Shown one piece after another: positions 1 to 7,662 of a DNA stretch of 64,000 nucleotides (within the stretch, counting starts at the first letter, position 1; each line of letters starts with the position of its first letter). The notes under the pieces were generated by a model, which saw nothing but the letters and a program-made list of their open reading frames with translations, searched no databases and was not told where the DNA came from. Source of the stretch: Advenella sp048381675 (GTDB lineage: Bacteria > Pseudomonadota > Gammaproteobacteria > Burkholderiales > Burkholderiaceae_B); assembly GCF_048381675.1 (NCBI RefSeq), contig NZ_JBLWIS010000001.1, forward strand, positions 310,001 to 374,000, given 5' to 3'. Both the position numbers and the translations under genes were made by a program.

Positions 1-201
1 GATACAAGGCATGTCAGGCATACGGCCCAGCAATTGGGCGGGCATGCGACCTTGTTTCGTTATCCCGGACCTGAGGCCATTCCTGCTGATGGTGTCTTTC
101 ATCCGTTCAGGACAAACCTGGAAGCTATTTCCCGGCGCCTTAAAAATGCGCTTGATCCCCGGGGTATCTTCAATCCGGAACGTTTAATAAAAAACCTGTG
201 A
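1..201 (+). CDS. glcE: Glycolate oxidase FAD-binding subunit GlcE (3' end only)
   Basis: The frame is open from the first base and stops at 199-201. It encodes the last 66 residues of a protein whose tail carries RLKNALDPRGIFNP, the typical C-terminus of GlcE/GlcD-type FAD-linked oxidases. GlcE is the second FAD-domain subunit of glycolate oxidase, which oxidises glycolate to glyoxylate. glcF starts 9 bases downstream, as expected for a glcDEF operon. The start and the FAD domain lie outside the window, so the GlcE assignment rests on the tail and the neighbour. Confidence 0.85.
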   Translation, partial: DTRHVRHTAQQLGGHATLFRYPGPEAIPADGVFHPFRTNLEAISRRLKNALDPRGIFNPERLIKNL

Positions 202-210
202 GTCAAGAGC

Positions 211-1440
211 ATGCAAACCAATTTAGCACAATGGGCCAAGGACAGTCCTGATGGCAAGGTGATTGATGAAATCCTGCGAAAATGCGTGCATTGCGGATTT
301 TGCCAGGCAAGCTGTCCAAGTTACCAGATCCTGGGCGATGAGCTGGATAGCCCAAGGGGGCGGATTTACCTGATCAAGGAAATGGTAGAAGGGCAAGCGC
401 CAAGCGCCGTTTCCCAAACCCACCTGGATCGATGCCTGACTTGTCATAACTGTGAAACCACCTGCCCGTCTGGCGTTGAATATGGAAAACTGCTGGATAT
501 AGGCCGTGAACTTATTGATGAAAAAGTCAAGCGCAGTTTTTCCGATCGCCTGAAACGCAAAATATTGGCCAAAGGACTGAATTCAGCCTTGTTTGGCTTG
601 TCGGTGCGGGCAGGCCGGCGTGTTCGCGCGCTTCTGCCTGATAGCCTGGCTGGCAAATTGCCGTTGGCCCGCGTGCCCGGACAGCTTCCTGCGGCCAGGC
701 ATGCCCGGAAGGTCTTGCTGCCATTGGGGTGTGTCCAGCCTGATTTGATGCCCTCGATAGATGCGGCAAGCATTCGGGTGTTGGATGCAGTGGGTATTTC
801 CGCCTACGATTTGCCCTCCCGCGCATGTTGCGGTGCGGTTAACTTTCATCTTGATGAAACCCAGTCTTCCTTGCAGCAAATACGTCATAACATTGATGCC
901 TGGGTGCCTTTGCTGGAAACCGGGAAAATAGAAGCGATTGTCATGAATGCGTCGGGCTGTGGTGCTTTTGTCAAAGCGTATCCTTTTCATTTGCGGCATG
1001 ATCCGGTCTATCTGGAAAAGGCAAATTATGTCGTTGAGCACGTTAAGGATATTGCTGAAATACTGGCTCCTTTTGGTGCCGAGCTGGGCAAGAAACTGCG
1101 CAATAAATTGCCTGGCCCTGTTGCGTTTCATCCGCCCTGTACCTTGCAGCACTGGCAGGGTTTGCGACCCCTTACCGAAAAGCTGCTTAATGAACTGGGC
1201 TTTAATCTGAGCGCATTTGGCGAGTCCAACTTGTGTTGCGGTGCCGCCGGTACTTATTCCCTCTTGCAGCCTGAAATTGCCATGCCCTTGCGCGACCGCA
1301 AGCTGGCTGCCATTGATGGCGGGGGACATGTGAATGTGATCATTACCTCGAATATGGGTTGCATGTCGCATTTGCAAAGTGGCACCAGCAAACCGGTCAG
1401 GCATTGGATTGAAGTTGTTGACGATGTATTAAGTACTTAG
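211..1440 (+). CDS. glcF: Glycolate oxidase iron-sulfur subunit GlcF
   Basis: Electron-transfer subunit of glycolate oxidase, 409 aa. Two ferredoxin-type 4Fe-4S motifs are visible: C25-x2-C-x2-C-x3-C35 followed by Pro, and C75-x2-C-x2-C-x3-C85 followed by Pro. Two CCG-type cysteine-rich domains follow (RACCGAVNFH and NLCCGAAGTYS), the normal GlcF layout. The length fits the family. It directly follows glcE in one operon. Together with gph at 32.9-33.6 kb, which makes glycolate from phosphoglycolate, it suggests active glycolate metabolism. Confidence 0.95.
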   Translation: MQTNLAQWAKDSPDGKVIDEILRKCVHCGFCQASCPSYQILGDELDSPRGRIYLIKEMVEGQAPSAVSQTHLDRCLTCHNCETTCPSGVEYGKLLDIGRELIDEKVKRSFSDRLKRKILAKGLNSALFGLSVRAGRRVRALLPDSLAGKLPLARVPGQLPAARHARKVLLPLGCVQPDLMPSIDAASIRVLDAVGISAYDLPSRACCGAVNFHLDETQSSLQQIRHNIDAWVPLLETGKIEAIVMNASGCGAFVKAYPFHLRHDPVYLEKANYVVEHVKDIAEILAPFGAELGKKLRNKLPGPVAFHPPCTLQHWQGLRPLTEKLLNELGFNLSAFGESNLCCGAAGTYSLLQPEIAMPLRDRKLAAIDGGGHVNVIITSNMGCMSHLQSGTSKPVRHWIEVVDDVLST

Positions 1441-1475
1441 GCCCTAAAATCTGATTCATCACGTAAAATAGCGGG

Positions 1476-2588
1476 ATGAATCAGAAATCATCAAAACCAC
1501 GCGTTGTTATTGGCATGTCCGGAGGGGTCGACTCCTCGGTCAGTGCCTGGCTGCTCAAGCAGCAAGGCTATGATGTTGTTGGTCTTTTCATGAAAAACTG
1601 GGAAGACGATGACGACTCCGAATATTGCTCATCCCGCCAAGACTGGCTTGACGCAGCCAGCGTAGCCGATTTGGTCGGCGTTGATATTGAAGCGGTGAAC
1701 TTTTCAGCGGAATACAAAGACCGGGTATTCTCCGAGTTTCTGCGTGAATACTCGGCAGGGCGCACCCCCAACCCCGATGTGTTGTGCAATGCCGAGATTA
1801 AATTCAAGGCATTTTTAGACCACGCCATGAAACTTGGGGCGGAGTATATTGCCACCGGGCATTATGCGCGGGTACGTTCAGTGAGTCATAACGGTCATAC
1901 GCAATTCCAGCTTCTCAAAGGTCTGGATCCTGCCAAAGACCAAAGTTATTTCCTGCACCGGCTGAACCAGGCGCAATTGTCCAAGGCCATCTTTCCATTG
2001 GGAGAGATCGAAAAGTCCGAAGTCCGCCGCATTGCCCACGAGTTGAAGTTGCCCAATGCCGCCAAAAAAGACTCTACCGGTATCTGCTTTATCGGTGAAC
2101 GGCCTTTCCGTGAGTTCCTGAACCGTTATTTGCCCACCCAGCCCGGCCCCATTCTTACCGATGATGGCCAGGAAATTGGGAAGCACTATGGCCTTGCATT
2201 TTATACACTTGGGCAACGCAAAGGCCTGGGTATTGGTGGTGTCAAGGGACGACAGCAGGCTGATGGCACGGCCGATGCCTGGTATGTCGCCCGCAAGGAT
2301 CTTGCTAATAACATTCTTTATGTCGTTGCCGGTCATGATCACCCCTGGCTGCAGTCAAACGAGCTTCAGGCCGAAGACCTGAGCTGGGTGGCAGGCCATG
2401 CGCCTGAACCCGGCATCTATGGTGCCAAGACCCGTTACCGTCAGGCCGATGCAAAGTGCACGCTGGTAAGTGGTGATCCCAAACACATGATGCTCTCATT
2501 TGAACAGCCACAGTGGGCAGTCACGCCCGGGCAATCTGCCGTCCTTTATGATGGCGATGTTTGTCTTGGTGGCGGTATTATTTATTAA
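1476..2588 (+). CDS. mnmA: tRNA-specific 2-thiouridylase MnmA
   Basis: MnmA puts sulfur on C2 of the wobble uridine in tRNA-Lys, -Glu and -Gln. The 370-aa length is normal. The N-terminus carries the PP-loop ATP-binding motif GMSGGVDSS (residues 13-21). The catalytic cysteines are visible as C104 in NPDVLCNAEIKF and C204 in STGICFIGERPF, the nucleophile and the persulfide carrier. The region FMKNWEDDDDSEYC is characteristic of the family. It lies 35 bases after glcF and 27 bases before purB, so it is probably co-transcribed with purB. Confidence 0.96.
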   Translation: MNQKSSKPRVVIGMSGGVDSSVSAWLLKQQGYDVVGLFMKNWEDDDDSEYCSSRQDWLDAASVADLVGVDIEAVNFSAEYKDRVFSEFLREYSAGRTPNPDVLCNAEIKFKAFLDHAMKLGAEYIATGHYARVRSVSHNGHTQFQLLKGLDPAKDQSYFLHRLNQAQLSKAIFPLGEIEKSEVRRIAHELKLPNAAKKDSTGICFIGERPFREFLNRYLPTQPGPILTDDGQEIGKHYGLAFYTLGQRKGLGIGGVKGRQQADGTADAWYVARKDLANNILYVVAGHDHPWLQSNELQAEDLSWVAGHAPEPGIYGAKTRYRQADAKCTLVSGDPKHMMLSFEQPQWAVTPGQSAVLYDGDVCLGGGIIY

Positions 2589-2615
2589 TTTCTTTATTTT
2601 TATCTTTTCCTACTC

Positions 2616-3995
2616 ATGAAAATTGCAGATCAACTCAGTACGCTTAATGCCTTGTCTCCGTTAGACGGCCGTTATGCCTCACGTGGCAATGCCTTGCGCG
2701 AATACCTGTCTGAAGCCGGTTTTATGGCCCATCGTGTCGAAGTCGAAGTTTCGTGGCTAATTGCCCTGTCTGATGCAGGCTTGCCCGAACTGGCACCTTT
2801 TTCAGCACAGGCCAGGCAAAAACTGGGCAGTCTGGTTGAAAACTTTAGCGAAGCCGATGCCGAGCGCATTAAAGAAATTGAACGCACGACTAACCATGAC
2901 GTCAAGGCGGTTGAGTATTTTTTGAAAGAAAAAGTGGCCGGTGACGAAGAGTTGGCCAAGGCAGCGGAATTTATCCATTTTGCCTGTACTTCTGAAGACA
3001 TCAACAATACCTCCCATGCGCTGATGTTAAATCGCGTGCGTGCCAATGTTGTATTGCCTCGTCTTAACGATTTGTTAGCTGAACTGGTGCGTTATGCCAA
3101 CCTGTTTGCTGACCAGCCCCTGCTGTCCAGGACACACGGCCAGCCTGCCAGCCCGTCTACGATGGGTAAAGAATTTGCCAACGTTGCTGCCCGTCTTAAA
3201 AATGCGATTGCTGCAGTAGCCGCTGTAGAGCCACTGGCAAAACTGAATGGTGCAACCGGTAACTATAATGCCCATTTGTCTGCCTATCCTGAAATCAATT
3301 GGCCAGCGCTTAGCAAAGGTGTATTGAATAAACTGGGCCTGACCCAAAACGAGCACACCATCCAGATTGAACCCCATGACTGGATGTCTGCATTGTTTGA
3401 TGCGATTGGCCGTGCCAATACAATTATCCTGGACTTGAACCGTGATATTTGGGGATATATTGCGCTAGGCTACTTCAAGCAGCGCCTTAAAGAAGGCGAG
3501 GTAGGCTCTTCAACCATGCCGCATAAAGTAAACCCTATCGACTTCGAGAACTCAGAGGGTAATATAGGCTTGGCTAATGCCGTATTGCGTCATTTGTCAG
3601 AAAAACTGCCGGTTTCCCGCTGGCAACGTGACCTGACCGACTCTACTGTATTGCGTAACCTGGGGGTTGCATTGGGCTACTGTATGGTTGCATGGGATTC
3701 ATGCCTGAAAGGCTTGGGCAAACTGGAAATCAATGCAGCCAACATTGATGCCGATATTGATGCTTGCTGGGAAGTGTTGGCCGAACCGGTACAAACCGTT
3801 ATGCGCCGTTATGGTTTGCCACAGCCTTATGAGCAGTTGAAGGCACTTACCCGTGGTCGCGGTATTACCCAGGACGCATTGCGTGAATTTATTGCCAATC
3901 TTGATTTGCCGGAAGAACCCAAGCAGCGTCTGCTAGAGATGACGCCGCGTTCATATATTGGCCTTGCCGCGGAATTGGCCCGCAAGGTTGGCTAA
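2616..3995 (+). CDS. purB: Adenylosuccinate lyase PurB
   Basis: PurB cleaves SAICAR in purine synthesis and adenylosuccinate in the AMP branch, releasing fumarate each time. The 459-aa length fits the E. coli-type enzyme. The fumarase/aspartase superfamily signature SSTMPHKVNPIDFENSEGN covers about residues 298-316. The conserved THGQPAS segment with its catalytic His is near residue 174, and TTNHDVKAVE near 91-100. It follows mnmA closely, a pairing common in proteobacteria. Confidence 0.96.
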   Translation: MKIADQLSTLNALSPLDGRYASRGNALREYLSEAGFMAHRVEVEVSWLIALSDAGLPELAPFSAQARQKLGSLVENFSEADAERIKEIERTTNHDVKAVEYFLKEKVAGDEELAKAAEFIHFACTSEDINNTSHALMLNRVRANVVLPRLNDLLAELVRYANLFADQPLLSRTHGQPASPSTMGKEFANVAARLKNAIAAVAAVEPLAKLNGATGNYNAHLSAYPEINWPALSKGVLNKLGLTQNEHTIQIEPHDWMSALFDAIGRANTIILDLNRDIWGYIALGYFKQRLKEGEVGSSTMPHKVNPIDFENSEGNIGLANAVLRHLSEKLPVSRWQRDLTDSTVLRNLGVALGYCMVAWDSCLKGLGKLEINAANIDADIDACWEVLAEPVQTVMRRYGLPQPYEQLKALTRGRGITQDALREFIANLDLPEEPKQRLLEMTPRSYIGLAAELARKVG

Positions 3996-4050
3996 GTAAG
4001 GTAACGTGTCGGGATGCATGTTTAAAAGTAAACCAATCGTGATATCTTGC

Positions 4051-4091
4051 CTTAAAAAAATCAATGCATGAGACAAGTCATGCATTGATTT
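4051..4091 (-). terminator. Perfect 14-bp hairpin with a T-tract on the minus strand
   Basis: A 14-bp perfect inverted repeat (4058-4071 and 4078-4091) encloses a 6-base loop. On the minus strand the stem is followed by seven T, a good intrinsic terminator. On the plus strand only three T follow, so it would end purB transcripts poorly. No minus-strand gene needs a terminator here, because the minus gene at 4779-5507 already has one at 4711-4746. It may act on both strands or on antisense RNA. Confidence 0.5.
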
Positions 4092-4109
4092 CATGACGGG
4101 AATTTGTCA

Positions 4110-4138
4110 TTGGTTTGAAATGCATTTTAGGATACTAT
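4110..4138 (+). promoter_or_regulatory. Likely sigma-70 promoter of the cytochrome c' gene
   Basis: TTGGTT and TACTAT are separated by 17 bases, giving a start site near 4145 and a leader of about 28 bases before the ATG at 4173. It follows directly after the hairpin at 4051-4091. Confidence 0.45.
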
Positions 4139-4172
4139 TTGTAATAATTGTTTTATGACTAGGAGTACACGA

Positions 4173-4619
4173 ATGAAAAAGAAAATTACGGTTTTGGCCC
4201 TGGCCTGTACCGCCTTGTTATCCACTGTCGCCAATGCGCAGTTTGCCAAACCTGAAGATGCCGTTGAATATCGTCAGGCCGCTAAAACATTGGTTGCTTC
4301 CCATTTTGGCAGAATGCTGCCCGTTATAAAAGGTGAAGCTCCTTATGATGCCGAGGCCATCAAGCAAAATGTGGCCGTGTTGAATACACTGGCCGCTTTG
4401 CCTTGGGTGGCTTTTGGTCCCGGCTTTGAAGGTGGTGATGCCAAAGCTGAAGTTTGGACAGATGCCAAAGGCTTTGATGAAAAACGTGAGAATTTTAAGG
4501 TTGCGATTCAAAACCTTTCTACCGCTGCTGATAGCGGAGACCTGGCCAAGCTGAAAGTGGCTTTTGGCAAAGCAGGCCAAAGCTGTAAATCCTGTCACGA
4601 TTCTTATCGTAAAGACTAA
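4173..4619 (+). CDS. Cytochrome c' family protein, periplasmic
   Basis: A small c-type cytochrome of 148 aa. A signal peptide (positive start, hydrophobic core, likely cut after VANA near residue 22) sends it to the periplasm. The single haem site CKSCH lies at the extreme C-terminus (C138, C141, H142), the layout of four-helix cytochrome c' / c-556 proteins. The ATG at 4173 is chosen over an upstream in-frame ATG because AGGAG sits 8 bases before it. A cytochrome b561-type membrane protein is encoded convergently just downstream and could be its redox partner; that link is inference. Confidence 0.85.
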   Translation: MKKKITVLALACTALLSTVANAQFAKPEDAVEYRQAAKTLVASHFGRMLPVIKGEAPYDAEAIKQNVAVLNTLAALPWVAFGPGFEGGDAKAEVWTDAKGFDEKRENFKVAIQNLSTAADSGDLAKLKVAFGKAGQSCKSCHDSYRKD

Positions 4620-4710
4620 GCAAGTTTTGGCGGATGCCTGCAGCTTATAGCCGCTGTTTGGCTACCGCCTGATCCAAGGGTTGGGCACTTCTTGGCCCTT
4701 GTGGTTCAGC

Positions 4711-4746
4711 AACAAAAAAACCGGATTTTTGTCCGGTTTTTTTGTT
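4711..4746. terminator. Bidirectional intrinsic terminator
   Basis: A-tract, CCGGA stem, short T-rich loop, TCCGG and T-tract form a symmetric hairpin between the convergent cytochrome c' and cytochrome b561 genes. It can end transcription from both sides. Confidence 0.85.
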
Positions 4747-4778
4747 GAATGCGATAAGAGGCTGGTTAGTAGGCGACT

Positions 4779-5507
4779 TTAGTAGAAAGACGCACTGCTA
4801 CTTGCGCCTAGCGTACTTATCCAGTATACAAAGCCCGATGTTGCCGCCAGGATAAGCAAGCCCTTAACGCGTATTTGCAAATTGTCGCTGGCGCTTTGCA
4901 TGTATTGGGCCGCTTGCTGTGGAACTTGGGTTTTACCTGAAACCATGGTTGCCACCAGATTCTGTTTTTTGAAAACCCGATAATAAATGATGGCCAGTAT
5001 ATGCAGCGCAAATAAAATGATCATGACGGGTTCATTGCTACGGTGCAGGGAGCCCATTGTTTTGCTAAAAGCTGAACTCAAATGGACTAAGGGACCTTCG
5101 GTGAAAATGTCATCGGTTGTAAAAAGGCCGCTGAATGCCTGAAAGCCAAACACAGCCAACAGGGCAATAACCGAAAGAGCGCCTAGCGGATTGTGGCCCA
5201 GCGACTGATAAGCCCCTTTAACATAACGGATGATGGTGGCAGGCCCTTTGATGAACTCGCTGAAACGGGCATAATAAGAGCCTGTAAAACCCCAGATAAT
5301 ACGGAATAAAATCAGGCTGAGGACGCAATAGCCAAACCATAAGTGCCATTCCATCCAGGCAATGCCTGCATCGGCCATCCAGCCTTCGGTGGTGCCTGCC
5401 GCTTTAACGGTAAAGAAGGCGGCTATTACACAGAAAGCCAAGGCCCAATGAAAAAAACGGGTGGGTAAATCCCATACATTAATGGTTTGTTGATTACTTT
5501 GACGCAT
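4779..5507 (-). CDS. Cytochrome b561 domain membrane protein
   Basis: A 242-aa integral membrane protein of the cytochrome b561 / Ni-Fe hydrogenase b-subunit type. The N-terminal VWDLPTRFFHWALAF carries the haem-ligand His (H20) at the start of helix 1. Further helices include GYCVLSLILFRIIWGFTGSY and a histidine-bearing helix (MIILFALHILAIIYYRVF). The C-terminal part, about residues 170-240, adds a linker and a final helix. Such proteins pass electrons between quinol and periplasmic carriers. The convergent gene encodes a cytochrome c', a plausible acceptor; several bacteria pair these two families. Confidence 0.85.
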   Translation of the reverse strand: MRQSNQQTINVWDLPTRFFHWALAFCVIAAFFTVKAAGTTEGWMADAGIAWMEWHLWFGYCVLSLILFRIIWGFTGSYYARFSEFIKGPATIIRYVKGAYQSLGHNPLGALSVIALLAVFGFQAFSGLFTTDDIFTEGPLVHLSSAFSKTMGSLHRSNEPVMIILFALHILAIIYYRVFKKQNLVATMVSGKTQVPQQAAQYMQSASDNLQIRVKGLLILAATSGFVYWISTLGASSSASFY

Positions 5508-5654
5508 ATTATTAAATATTTAAGTTTCCAAAAACAAATTGCGGTGTTAGGATGATACCAATAATTATTTGAAGCATTTTCTTTATATATCTTAATGTCT
5601 TACATGTTAGTTCAAGAAAATGTTGGCTTTATGACGATGGTAACAGTATAACCC

Positions 5655-6239
5655 ATGAATTTTTCCTTACATTTGACTGGCAAGCATATCATTCGATTCA
5701 TCGTGCCTATCATGGCACTTGTTTTGGCAGGTTGTTCATCAACACCTTCAAAAAAAGACCGTTCACTGCAGCATGCCCCCAGAAAACAGGTTGAGCGTGT
5801 GGCTTATGCCGGCAGTCCGGCAACGGCGGCCACTCAGCCCAAAACCATGCTGGTGGGGCAAGTTTACATACAGGACAGGGTAAATGGCGGGCACCGAACA
5901 GGTGCTTATATTGATGTTGTCCTTAATCCCGTGTCATCGGTTAGTAACCAGTGGTATCAGGAAGTGTGTCGTGCGGGCAAGGTATTAAACGGCAAGGCGG
6001 ACCAACGTTATGTCAGGGATGCTTTTTATGCCAAAACTAATAATTTTGGGCAGTTTGCTTTTCCTAATGTGCCAGTTGGTGATTATTACCTGACGTCCCG
6101 CCTGTATTGGCTTGATACCAAACCAATGAGTGGCCCGGTAGAATATGGGGGCTTGTTATCTAAAAAAGTCCGGCTGGTAGCAGGTACCAATGCATTCGAC
6201 CTGAATGATTCAGACAGGTGCAAAGGGTATTTTCATTAA
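5655..6239 (+). CDS. Lipoprotein with a carboxypeptidase-regulatory-like fold
   Basis: A 194-aa hypothetical lipoprotein. A lipobox LAGC with modified Cys at about residue 27 ends a signal peptide. The mature part contains GQFAFPNVPVGDYYLTSRLYW, the usual signature of a beta-sandwich carboxypeptidase regulatory-like domain. Four Cys remain in the mature sequence counting the lipidated one, so a disulfide is possible. No function can be assigned. Two more lipoprotein genes follow on the same strand, each with its own gap of more than 100 bases. Confidence 0.7.
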   Translation: MNFSLHLTGKHIIRFIVPIMALVLAGCSSTPSKKDRSLQHAPRKQVERVAYAGSPATAATQPKTMLVGQVYIQDRVNGGHRTGAYIDVVLNPVSSVSNQWYQEVCRAGKVLNGKADQRYVRDAFYAKTNNFGQFAFPNVPVGDYYLTSRLYWLDTKPMSGPVEYGGLLSKKVRLVAGTNAFDLNDSDRCKGYFH

Positions 6240-6347
6240 TACAAGATTTACGTTAAATTAATGTTTTTTAACAAAAAATTTTGATTGAAAGGAATTATAA
6301 TTAAGAGATAATTCTTTTTTCTGAATATTGTTCTTGAAGGGTCTGTT

Positions 6348-6917
6348 ATGAAATTAGTTAAAGTTTTAGGATTGTCTGTCCTGACCGTTGCGTTGACCGG
6401 TTGCAGTGTGTTTGGTTCAAATGAGACGTCCAGTGCCAATAATGCCCAGGCAGCCACCACTAAACCGGTTGCGGCCAGCAGTGCCCAAATGGTTAAGAAA
6501 AACGGTAAGGGCGAGATTGAAATTTATGTGGGTTCAATTACCAAGACAGCGGCAAAAAAAGGTAAAAACAGCAAGGCCATTGCCCTGGAAGATGTGGTTG
6601 TCAAGGCAGGCGACCAAACCTACTATACATCCGGTGTCCTGTTGAATCGTGAAGATGTGAAAGCGGCTTTTGTAGCAAAAGCCAAAGACAAGCCAGCCCT
6701 GGGCCTGCGGCTTACGCCCAAAGGTGCAACCAAGCTGAAAACCGCCATTAACGATAAATCCAATTTACATAAAACGGTTCTGGCCAGCATGGATCAATCC
6801 GTGTTTTCAACTATGACAACATCTGAAGCGCAACTTGAAGACGGTGTATTGCTGGTTCCAATGCTGACATTGCTTAATGCAAGGGATACCGCAGACATGA
6901 TCCGTGGAAAAAGATAA
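6348..6917 (+). CDS. Lipoprotein with a possible SecDF P1-head-like domain (paralog A)
   Basis: A 189-aa lipoprotein with lipobox LTGC (Cys at about residue 19), followed by an Ala/Ser/Thr-rich linker to about residue 45. The C-terminal half has the pattern LGLRLTPKGATKL, then KTVLASMDQSVFS, then VLLVPM. This resembles the head of the SecD P1 domain (hydrophobic-x-L-x-x-x-G-A, then a carrier strand, then a hydrophobic strand). The next gene shows the same pattern, so the two appear to be diverged paralogs. That fold call is mine by eye and untested. Start at ATG 6348 after AAGGG. Confidence 0.65.
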   Translation: MKLVKVLGLSVLTVALTGCSVFGSNETSSANNAQAATTKPVAASSAQMVKKNGKGEIEIYVGSITKTAAKKGKNSKAIALEDVVVKAGDQTYYTSGVLLNREDVKAAFVAKAKDKPALGLRLTPKGATKLKTAINDKSNLHKTVLASMDQSVFSTMTTSEAQLEDGVLLVPMLTLLNARDTADMIRGKR

Positions 6918-7044
6918 TCGCCAGGCATCAAATTTTAGGGTTGTTGACATTTCAAAGCGATAATCTGTCTTGTTTTTTTAGAGTGCCTATGTTGTAATTT
7001 GCGTATGGCAGATGAATAATTGCTTTAACAAATAAGGAATTTAC

Positions 7045-7521
7045 ATGAAAATCTCACGCAAACTTGGTTTGGTTATTTTGCCTTTGGCAGTGGCGCTGGC
7101 CGGATGTAACACAGTGAAAAAAACCGAATCTACGCAAGCTGCAGCACCCGCCCAGGCTGCCAGTGTAGATGTTTATACGGCTTCAGATAAAGTGATTAAA
7201 GGTTTCCGTCCTTTCCAGCTTAGCGAAAAGCAAACCATTTATGTTAGCCCAACACCGGTAATTACCCGTGCAAACCTGACAACCATCAACCATGTTCGTG
7301 ATAACCAAGGCCGTACTTTCATCAAATTGGGCCTGAACCCAGCGGGTGTTGAGGCACTGTCTAAAGTTAATAAACAATACGGATATGCAACTACTATTGG
7401 CGGTCAACTGGCTTCCATTACTGGTGTAAAGCAAGGTTCAGATTTCCTTTTCATGGTTCGTGATGATGCAACAGCAGATTCAATCATGAAAGCGGTTGTT
7501 CCTCAGCAGGCTGCAAAATAA
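7045..7521 (+). CDS. Lipoprotein with a possible SecDF P1-head-like domain (paralog B)
   Basis: A 158-aa lipoprotein; lipobox LAGC with the modified Cys at residue 21, then an Ala-rich linker. The mature domain contains TFIKLGLNPAGVEALSK, a Tyr/Thr-rich stretch and a strand SDFLFMVRDD. That is the same order of elements as in the preceding lipoprotein and in the SecD P1 head. RBS AAGGAA lies before ATG 7045. An intrinsic terminator follows directly. Function unknown; as an outer-membrane lipoprotein it might act on envelope assembly, but nothing nearby shows it. Confidence 0.65.
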   Translation: MKISRKLGLVILPLAVALAGCNTVKKTESTQAAAPAQAASVDVYTASDKVIKGFRPFQLSEKQTIYVSPTPVITRANLTTINHVRDNQGRTFIKLGLNPAGVEALSKVNKQYGYATTIGGQLASITGVKQGSDFLFMVRDDATADSIMKAVVPQQAAK

Positions 7522-7561
7522 TTGCTTAGTCAATATAACCAATAGTCTTTCGGCCTATCGT

Positions 7562-7598
7562 TAAAAAAACCTTGTGTATTTATACGCAAGGTTTTTTT
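7562..7598 (+). terminator. Intrinsic terminator after the lipoprotein genes
   Basis: A-tract, CCTTGTGTA stem with one G-U pair against TACGCAAGG, 4-base loop and a run of seven T. It ends the lipoprotein transcript. It also shows that an ATG at 7597 cannot be the natural start of the next gene. Confidence 0.85.
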
Positions 7599-7662
7599 GT
7601 ATGGGGCGGATTTGAATCAGGCTGCTCGTAAGCCTGGGTTTAATCATGTGGGTAAGTGTTCA

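Noticed and set aside
583..1404. Open frame of 273 codons on the minus strand inside glcF
   Set aside because: It lies wholly opposite a certain gene, has no family motif and an unusual His/Gln/Arg-rich composition, the mark of a shadow frame.
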